Shown here: piece by piece, positions 39,631 to 50,200 of the stretch | Layout: the number at the start of each line of letters is the position of its first letter | How positions within the stretch are numbered: the first letter of the stretch is position 1 | Source of the DNA: Locusta migratoria | Taxonomy: Eukaryota > Arthropoda > Insecta > Orthoptera > Acrididae | Assembly (NCBI GenBank): GCA_026315105.1 | Contig: CM048745.1 | Coordinates: 759,515,006-759,579,005, forward strand | DNA length: 64,000 nt | Direction: 5' to 3' | The notes under the pieces: model-generated | What the model saw: only the letters and a program-made list of their open reading frames with translations | What the model was told of the DNA's origin: nothing | Databases searched by the model: none | Program-made: the position numbers and the translations under genes

Positions 39631-42434
39631 CATCTCGTGCCCTCTTCTAAATTCAATTCCTCCTTCCTTCCTTTGTCAAATGTTCAAATGTTTGTAAATC
39701 TATCGGACCAAACTGCGTAGTCATCAGACCGTAGCTTATAAACTACTTAAACCTAGGTAAATTAACCTAAGGACAAACCCACACATACAAACCCATGACC
39801 CAGGGAGGACTCGAACCTCCACGGCGAGAACCGCGCGCTCCGCAGCGGGACGCCTTAGACCGCTCGGCTACTCCACCGCGGCCCTTACTCTGTCCAATGG
39901 ATCTTACCACTCACTCTGCCCATCTCCTTCTACCATTCTCATACCTTCTACTCTATTTGTTCATCCTAGTCTTTCTTCAATCCCCTCATAACCCTTCTTG
40001 GTTCATCTCCTCCAACTCATCTTAACCCTCTCTATTAAACTCTTAAGGGCCTCCTTCTTACTCTGTTCATCTGCACATATCACAGTCTCTGTAGATCTTT
40101 CATTACCCTTTTTTACTGTTGAATGGCTCCTTGCACTCTCTATCTTTCTCTGGTTGCCTCCAACGATTACTGTCTCTTTCCACTTCCTCTGTGTCTCTGT
40201 CTAATCATCTAATCTTGTTACTTTCTCCCCAAGTACTTCCTCTACCCATCTATGGACTGATTTCTACCTTCCCAGTCCAACATCTCTCGTTCCCTCTATA
40301 AACTGTGATAGTGATCGGTCAAATGGTGTTAAATTTTATATATGTGCCTTTCACCATAATCCATATTAACACTTTAAGGGTAGAAAACATTCTCCATTAA
40401 AATATACATACACATCCGAACATTCATGACGATCAAACAGATAAGGACGAAGTCTCCTCCACCCTACTCCATAAGGTATAAAACAAAAAATCTCAAGAGA
40501 AAATAATACACTAACAAATACATTAGTGGTAGTTTTCATTGTGATCAACTAATGCTGCCAAGTCCATTACCCAGAAACATAACAATATGTCTGATTATAA
40601 GAGCACTGACCAGAGTTTTTGGTAACAACGACTTGTCTTTACACAGTAGTATAAATACACGTGCACTCATCTGTAACATTATAGAAACTAACAGTGAATG
40701 AAAAAGTCCATGTCAGCTACAGAAATATACTCCATAATTAACATAATTTTTTCATATAAAGTAATGGAAATTACCTATAATCAGTTTACTCGTGAACTCA
40801 CTGAACATTTTAGTAAGTAGGATAATCGAGGGGGTTCGCTGTGTGGCAATTGGGAATTCGCTCAGGCGGTAAGTGTTCTCATAAGCTGCAGTAAAACTTG
40901 GTTGGAGTCCTGGAAACATACAGGTTTTCACCTTTCAACGTCGGTGTTTCAAGCTGTGTGAGAGCTTTGACTGGAAATTTTTCTTCCTTAAAGGAATGTC
41001 TTTGACGGTAAAAACTTGAAAGATTTTCGTCACACTTGATAATAATAATAACGTTAACATCTATATAGTATCAATAATCACACTGTCACTGTTGCTATGC
41101 TACTTCTGTACAGTAAACCGATTACTACCAAGTGCATTTTTTTTACTAGGCACATAGCCCTACAATGTTATCGAGCATCACGCAACCTTCATGCTCCATT
41201 TGTTCGATGACAGCAAACTGCTGTTTCCTTAAATGAGAACGTAGGGTATTCTCAACACCTCATATATATAACTGCTTGGCATTTAAGGAAGCATGATGGT
41301 TACACTTTTTAGCGACTTGTTACCTTAGTGAACGTGGATGCAATTTGTTGCGAAACCAATGTTTGTGTTTTTAAAGCAACGCAACAATGAACACCACCTT
41401 TTTTTTTTTTTGCTGGAGTGCTGATATAACCCCACGTACAGCGATATTCTATGGTGAGCGGTATATGTCATATGAGGAGCAGGAGTTCATCTTAAAAGGC
41501 TGCTGTAGAAATTTTTAATGAAGCTGATGGACACATGCTATAGATTCAAGACAATGCCGAAGAATAACAAACTGCCGGCCGCGGTGGCCGAGGAGACTGA
41601 GGTGCTTCAGTCATGGTCTGCACGGCCACTACGATCGGGGGTTCGAATCCCCCCTCGGGCATGGATATTTGTGCCGTCCTTAGTTGTAGGTAGTTCATAA
41701 GTAGTTTGTAAGTTTAGGGACTGATGACCCCATAGTTAAGTCCCTTAAGCTTAACAAACATTTGAATATTTTGAATAACAAACTTCTCAAATGTTTGTAA
41801 ATCTATGGGTCCTAACTACTCTGGTTATCAGTCCAAAGGCTTACAAAAAACGCAAGCTAAATTATCCCAAGGGGAAGAAATACACCTGTGCCCGAGGGTA
41901 CACTAGAACCTCAGACAGCGAGCAGCAGTGCGCTCGGCAGCTAGGCGCCTTGGAACGCTCTGCGTCTCCACCGCGATGTAGAATAACACTGTCAAAAAAT
42001 GATCATGCATGTACATGTGATCAGTCTGATGACAATGATCGAGAAAATAGAGCTTAATCATTTTAAATAACACTACACATGTTTATGCTTGGTAAGGATG
42101 GAAACTAAATGGATGACTACAGCTAAGTTAATTATATTAGAACCAGGAAACAAAATACAGTAACTCAGCTTCGTGGTATCAAAGTAAATGGTAAAAGCTG
42201 AAAAACCGCTCTAGAAAACCTCCATATGCTCAACAGTCGATTGTACCAACCATTATATTGATCGCATCCCACAAATAGTGAAAATAGCTGCCGGAAAATA
42301 GATGTACTAAAAATTCGATCTTTTACTGAATTTATTATAATTGTTGCTTTTACCGTGCAGCTGAAATGAATTTACAACATCTGTTTTCTTCACAGGGACT
42401 AAGACTAGGAATACATCTCACATACCATGTCAAT

Positions 42435-42507
<73 letters not shown>

Positions 42508-45500
42508 TTATTTATGAGATATTTCGACAATATTCACAATAGTGCACAACGTAAGGAATGCAGTTAGTAGCTGTAATACGGGATGTATTTACCATGTTCA
42601 ACGAAAACTGCAGAAACCGCATAAGCGTTGGAAGTTATACTATAGTTGATATGTATATGGTGCCTTTCAGAGGCAAATGCACGTTTTGGTGAATAGTATA
42701 TCCCATGCAATCCAAGTAAATGCCTCATCAAAATATAGATAATGTGTTATGCAAGGACTTGGTAAACATCTAAAATAAAAGTGCATCCCGGAGGCTGCAT
42801 GAAGGGCCTTTCGTAGTTTCTATTTAGGCCCATACGCTGTTTTGAGACTTACAGGGGCGATTCAAAAAACTGGTCGAATGATCACAACAGATAACTGGTA
42901 CACCAGTACCTTGCTTGCTAAATAATTACTCAAGAAACGATTACCACCTTTTCGCACAATGAGTAACCCACCACTTCCTAAGAATTGACTGCCATATGAT
43001 GGATACGGACTACAAGTTTTGTTTAGAAATGGGACACCATTTGCATTTATTGAGGACCTAAAATTGTTGTAAATCTTATACTGGAATCAACAGCGCATCC
43101 GAATTCGAAGAGTAGTAAACCTATTTCATGTGACGGAGAAAAGCCCTACGGTTGACAGGCTTTGTGCGTTATATACCGTAACAGGATACACAAAAAGTTC
43201 GTAGTGTTCTTTCGAATTTGGCTTGCATTAAGGATTAATTTATATAGAACAACATCCCAGTTTTTTTAGTGGAAAAAGGCAATATATAAGGAAACTGTAT
43301 GCTCAGGTATTACAAAGAGCTTCAAATAAAGTTCCATCCAAAAAACGCAGCTAAGAGGCTATTCCAGGAGTTCAAAGCAATATAGCAGCAATTACGCAAG
43401 ATGCACAGTTTGCTCCAGAAATGCTAATAATTAATTTTCTGTAACAAAATTTGTTACACATACTCTGTTAAAATTTATGTGTTAAAACCTACTCAGAAAT
43501 TACTTCCAATGATAATGAAAATCAGTGTTAAAATTTGTTTATACATCACACTTACGACTGGAATGAATGTTTTAAGGAGATAAATGCTTCACTTATTTTG
43601 TCTGATAACACCTGCCTCTATTTTGAAAATAGTTAAAGCCTGTTTATTTAATCTGAGAAAGTAGTACAAAAACATTTGAAACTATTTTACACATTTTATA
43701 TATTAATTAATAATGGTTAATTATCGGATTAACTTAATGATAAAAGTCGTAGTTAAATGAATTACTAAAGGGTCAAATACAATTCTTAACGCCAATAACG
43801 TATTTATGAAGGGTTCTGTGACACCTCACCTCCCTAATTATTCAAAATGTTTCAAATGTTTGTATAGTCTATGGGACTTAACTACGGGGTCATCAGTCCC
43901 TAAACTTACAAACTACTTATGAACTACTTACGAACTAGGACGGCACAAATATCCATGCCCGAGGGGGGATTCGAACCCCCGACCGTAGTGGCCGTGAAGA
44001 CCGTGACTGAAGCGCCTTAGTCCCCTCGTCCCTAATTATGTATTCTCAGTTAAACAGTTTACAGCTTTCCACCACACACTGATATACACCCATAATCACG
44101 TTGTCACCGTCCCGGTGTTACTTCTTTACTAGTCATACAGATATATTAATATCATGCAATGAGTAACGTACATGCTCCACATGTTCGTTGATAACAAAAT
44201 GCAGAGTTTGCATATGTTTGCCACAATAGGACTGTTCCTTGATTTAGCTCCTTTAATAATCATATTAAGGTCGTGACGAAAGTAGCTGATCCCCAAGATG
44301 TAGCATTGGCTGGCTACATCATTCAATATATCTTTCTCGTAATCTCTTTCAATTGTATGGCATTGTGCATCTTTCGGTATGTGCACATTCTTACGTATGA
44401 TTGATTCATACTCTTTGTTCTTCTGATCCAGTTATTCAGTAACAGGCTGTACTTAGATCGTTGTCAAATAACACTTATTTCTCTTGTATTATCTGAAAAT
44501 TGTACGTTGCATTAAGACCTAAGTCTTTCACTTCACATTCTCCTGTCACTTCTACTCCACGTCCCCCGCCCTCTCTCCTTGCCAAACACATTCGATTTGT
44601 CAAATACAGTGATACTCCCGGAGACTCATCTGAAATATTGTTGTCTCCTAGATCATTACTTTTATGCCTGCACACACATTACACAACTGTTTCACACAAA
44701 AACTGTTCAAAGTGCCCTCTATTAGCAATGACAGCCATATCAGCTCGTCGTAAGAGTGACTTACAGTTAAGCTCTCGTGTCACTTCATTATTGCATATGG
44801 CTTCACGGGGTTACAAGTGGGCAGAATGCATCATTTTTTAAGAATCGTTATACGTTATCATAAAGAAACAATACTCCGATTCCCTGCAAGGTGGGTGCAG
44901 TAATACCAAAAATTCGTTGCATGTATTAACTTCCTCTGTAAAGAGAAAGCTGGGGATTCACCAAATAACTGTAATAAGGGTAAATGGTAATCACAGAAAC
45001 TACAACACACCAAACGAGTAGTCTTTGCCAATGATAATGCAATGAATTTAATAAATATGTTTCCTTTGAAAGAGTGTACGCTTCACATAAAGGCTTTACT
45101 GTTTATACGGTAGAAAAGAAAAATTGAGGATCATACAGTATTCGATATATCACGAAGAATATTCGAAAGTAGTGTTCAGTTGAAGTGGATTACAAACAGA
45201 ACACTGGCGGAGCATAATGCAAGAATTAGCTATGGTTAATATGTCAATAAACTATATACAAGCGAATAGTGAAAGTAAAATGCTAGGCACAAATGATAAA
45301 ATACCTTAAATTTATAATAATAGAGTAATGGATTATAAAAAAAAGGTAACATGTTAGAAGCACTATTCTTTTGGGAGACTGAGCGTAGCCCAAATCGAGT
45401 CAAACCGGTTATGGCTACTGTTGTGATAGTTTGGTGGCGGGAATGTTGACTCAGCTAACACCACAAGCAAGTAAATACGTTATGGACACTGGCACTCCCG

Positions 45501-47220
45501 AGAATTATACTAAGTAGAAGGAGGATTATATAAAACACCACATTTGAGTTCTAGAAAATTGTTGGAAAACATGCATACCCGATAACCTGAATGACGTTAC
45601 GTCAGGAAACTGCTTCCAACTTCAAGATGAAAAGCAGTGTACACCTTCGAAATGCAGGCCAACTGGAAAATGTGCCAATCATGTTGCAATGGTCAGTCTA
45701 CTGCCAGCCGTTGTCTCCCAAACTGCCAGTGGACACGACTGATTAATCCTGTAATTCGCCCTCTTCCAGCAGCCGTCAAGAAGAACCCCAACAGTTACGA
45801 CACAGCGATGAACTCAGAACGGCTAATATGACACTACGTCACGTATTACACATATGACACACGAGCCCGCTTCCTGATACGCTTCCCGATACCCCCACTT
45901 CAAACTGGGAGTCATTTACGCCATGTCTCAGCTTTGATATTCACGGAAACCCGACTAGAATGCGTCAAGTAGTCATTTTCAGTCCATTTACAGGTTAGCT
46001 GGGCAACGACAAGGACTATACCGCAAGTAAGTTAAGACATGTCACGCAATTTTGGTCATTTGTATAGGCTGGTTCAGAAAGCTCTCGGCTGTAAAGCTGT
46101 GAAGTTGTGTTCGGACATACGTCTCAAAATATGTGTGTTTAAAATGTGGACAGCAATAGGAAGAAGGTAGGAAGGTTAGGGATTAACATCCTGCCAACAG
46201 CGTGGTCATTACTAGCCAGACGGTGCTAACGCTCAGAGATTTAGGTAAGGATGGGGAAGGAAATCGGACTTGCACTTTAAAAGTAACCATCCCGGCTTTA
46301 GCGTGGAGTAATTTAAGGAAATCATGTAAAACCTATACCTGGATAGCTGGAGATCTATGTGAACCACCGTCCTTCCTAATGCAGGTGGAGTGTATTACCA
46401 CTGCGCCATCTTGCTCGATAAAGCGATACAAGATATTTCTATATGTTATGAATGTAAAGTCATGCGACTTCTCTGGGGAAAACGATAGACATCAGCTACA
46501 CTTCATCCTATGATTACTGAACTGTACGGGAAAGAGTAACATTGTTGTTCGATGGTGTGATATGTATTTCGTGATGCACGTACTAACTCGATTGAACTGT
46601 CGGTGGTGTGATGTTGCGAAACAAAACAACAGCCAGTGGCATGTGTTCGCACTGTCTTCCCTAAGATAACACAAAAGTATCTCGATATATAAGTTCACAC
46701 TAAGTGCACATTGCAACTGTGTTTCGGAGCAGAAGGTTGTTTGTTGACTGATGTCCCAGCACAAGGTACATCAGTATGCTTCAACGTACACTAAGGCATA
46801 TTAACCAAACTGAGTATAGCAATTCAGTACAATTCCGGCATGACAAAGCTTTCTCGCATACTGCTACACGATGTCAAAAATTATCTTGCGAGAGTTCAGT
46901 AGCAGGTTCTTCTGCATCCACCGTAAAGTCCTGACTTGACTCGTAGCGAGTTCCAAATTTTCCCAAGCATGAAGAAATCACTGAAATAACAGTGGTATCA
47001 AATTTACAATGAGCTCAGGGTCATCGCTAATGGGTGGCTAAACTCACAAGGAACATAATGTATGTAGAAGTAATTTGGAAGCTAGTGAAGCTGTATGACA
47101 GACGTCTGAATGTGGATGGAAAATGTGTTAAAAAGTAGTAGGAAAGATCTATTACTGACTTTCATGTAACGATATTCCCTACCATACATTTTCTGCAGAT
47201 AAAAGAGTGAATCTACTCTA

Positions 47221-47251
<31 letters not shown>

Positions 47252-50200
47252 GGTTTTTGAGGGGGCTACATACTCTATGGTTTCTGCAGTGTTCAGATAA
47301 TGTAAATAGACAAATAATAAGAGAATGTTGTAACCAAGTCGTATAGGAACTGTCTTAACTAATCCCTAATTCACGGCCTCACTCTCCTAAATCTCCGAAA
47401 CACACTGCCACCCATTCAAAATGGAACACAAAAGGTCTTGAGAAATCACAGATAAACGTATGTGGGGTGTAACACGTCGTGCACTGATCACATAGTCGAG
47501 CCCAGTAATCTTGGGGTAAAGCACTCGCCTGCGAAGTGGAGGGTCGCGGGTTCGAGACCTGGGCGAACTTTTGATTTTTTCAATCTGCGTTTTACCCATC
47601 CTTCACCTCTTAACGATGTGATGAGTTGCCAAAAACGACACATGGTTCGGATTCTACGTTAAGCTGTACATCTCCTTTCTGCAGATGGATAACTGGGGTG
47701 GGTTAGGGACACGCAAGTGGCGGAAGTAGCGTACAGTAAGCCACACGAAATTATTATTATAATGGCTACATGACTCAAAATAAACCCAATGTGAGCAAAG
47801 GGTTCAGTTTATACCGTTGATGACTCTACCTTCTGTTAATGCCGCTGTATTATAAAGAAGAGGGTCTGAATATGTTTTTTGTGGTAAAGCTGTCAATGCT
47901 ACTTCGATGAATTCAAAAAAAAAAAAAAAAAAAAAAAAATAAAAAAAAAATAAAAAAAAAAAAAAAAAAAATGGCCAAGTGCTTGTAAACCTCTGGGCAA
48001 AACTGTAATGGTCATCGGTCTCTAGATTTACAAACTGCTTAAACTGACATACACTAAGGAAAACAAACACACCCTTGCCGGAAGGAGAACTCGAACCTCC
48101 GTCGAGAACGGCCGCCCAGTATCTTTGCATGAAGCCTTAGACCACGCAGCCAATGCTCGTGGCTTACGGATTACTCTGAAGGATAGTCTGCAGCACCTGT
48201 AGCTATTAAATATACTAAAAATACGCTGACTGTCTTTTACAAGATATTCAGAAGTTTACTTATGCAAAAGATGTGCACAAAAGTGCAATTTCAATATGTT
48301 TACAAGTGGTTCACCCTTTATACAATGCTTGCAGGCGTCGCTGGTGGCTCCAGATTTGTGTGTGGCTAAATGACTAAACATGTGCATCTCTCAGTATCGC
48401 AGATTCCCGCAGTAAGTTTCACCAGATTTCCGTGTTTCTTTCAGCTGTATTTGGAGTATTTTGTCTCAGAAAACGGCATCGGTAGTAATGAAACAACATG
48501 TAAATATGATAGCTGCTGCAGGGGAGTGAATCGATCCAGGTTCTCCTGCTCACCAGACATTTGTGCAAACTCTTGCACGAAGCAGCCACACTAGCTTCAC
48601 AAACCAACACAAGTCTGACTCAAATTCTAATGTCCTAATTCAGCCACTGTACTCCACAGCTTGCAGCTAATCCCCATAGTCCCGCCAGGATACTGGTTCC
48701 CGTATCAATTCACACTAAAAGAAGCATCAGATCTACACTTTGTAAGTATACTTATCTGGGGTTTTGTAGTCTCAGGTTCTGGTAGGTGTTTTAACCAGGG
48801 AATGTATGAAACTATTTGCAAGTGCCAGGATCAGACCCAGGTAACCTGCTTACTACGAAGTTGTCCTAACCCTTGCACTACACAGGGACACGGACTTCAC
48901 AAACCTGCATGGATTACTAATGCTAGTGTTACCGAATTCGCTTATGTGCTAACTTGACTTGTCATTAATACTTGTGTTCGCGGCAGTAAGCATCCACAGT
49001 GATATAAGCATGAAACCTCGGCGTGGTGGATTATAATTAAGAATTGCGGCGCCTGTTTTTTTACTTTTATTTATTTATTTTTTTGGCATGTCTGAAAGAA
49101 AATACTTCGCTACATCGTGCTGCAGCTGTTCTACAATAGACTTACTTCTTTTTTGTCTCAGCTCCCTGTAGGTGTTGTAATAACACAATATGAAAATAGA
49201 TGCCTCTGCTGAGACTCATACTAGTGTTTTCTGTTTACCATGTAGTTGTGCAAACCGTTACACCTGACAGGCACATGGGCTTCACACACAAGCACAAACT
49301 ACTGAAGCACGATACCCTGACTGACCCAAATTCCTCTACATTATACTTTGATTATTGAAGGCAAATCTATAGGTCAGAGCTAATACCTGTATTTGCGCCA
49401 TGCGTTCGGTAGACTTATACATCTGCAATGAAACAAGAATCATGACCATCAGAGCGAAATTTTATTGACACTTGTTATGATGTATTCAACACACTATAAC
49501 ACATGGAGGCATTCACACGTGAGTACAATTACCAAAGAGTGCACAATGTCGGCACCAGTACTGTATATACCCTCCTTTGTAGCAATGCAAGCAGCAATTC
49601 TCTCATAGAGCCGATTGTAGAGGTGACGAATGTAGGCTTGCGGAGTGGCTGGCAAAGTAGTTTCCTGTTGTTGCTTCAGTTTGGCCAGATTTTGTACTGG
49701 TCGTGCAGACCTCAAAATGATGTTTCATCCGATTCCAAACATGCTCAATAGGGGAGATATCAGGGGATCATTCTGGCTAGGGTAGTTGACGTACAGGTCG
49801 AAATACACATTGGGTGGTACGCAATGTGCATGTGCATTATGCTTTCGGAAAAATCGCCTTGTTAGTACATGGATGGTATCAAGACAAGTTGAATGATGTC
49901 GTTGTACCATGCACTGCTCAATGTTTCCTTGACGATCACCAGTGAAGAGTGACCAATGTAGAGAGTGACTCATGTCACAATGATGCGCAATCATGTGTAC
50001 CGCTAGGGCATCTTCTACTCATGTCCCAAACCTGCCTCCAGAGGTGTTGCGATAGGCACTTATGGAAGGACAAATAGAGACATATTCAGTGATGAGAGTC
50101 ACTTCTGCCTCCATACCAGTGATGGTTGTACGCATGTGTCACCTCATCCAAAGGCATATGGGGCTGACACCTGACATTGTGATGTCTACACTACACTACA

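Noticed and set aside
47804..48130. 108-codon minus-strand frame
   Set aside because: Its core is poly-Phe from the A-run at 47916-47970 and the rest is SINE.
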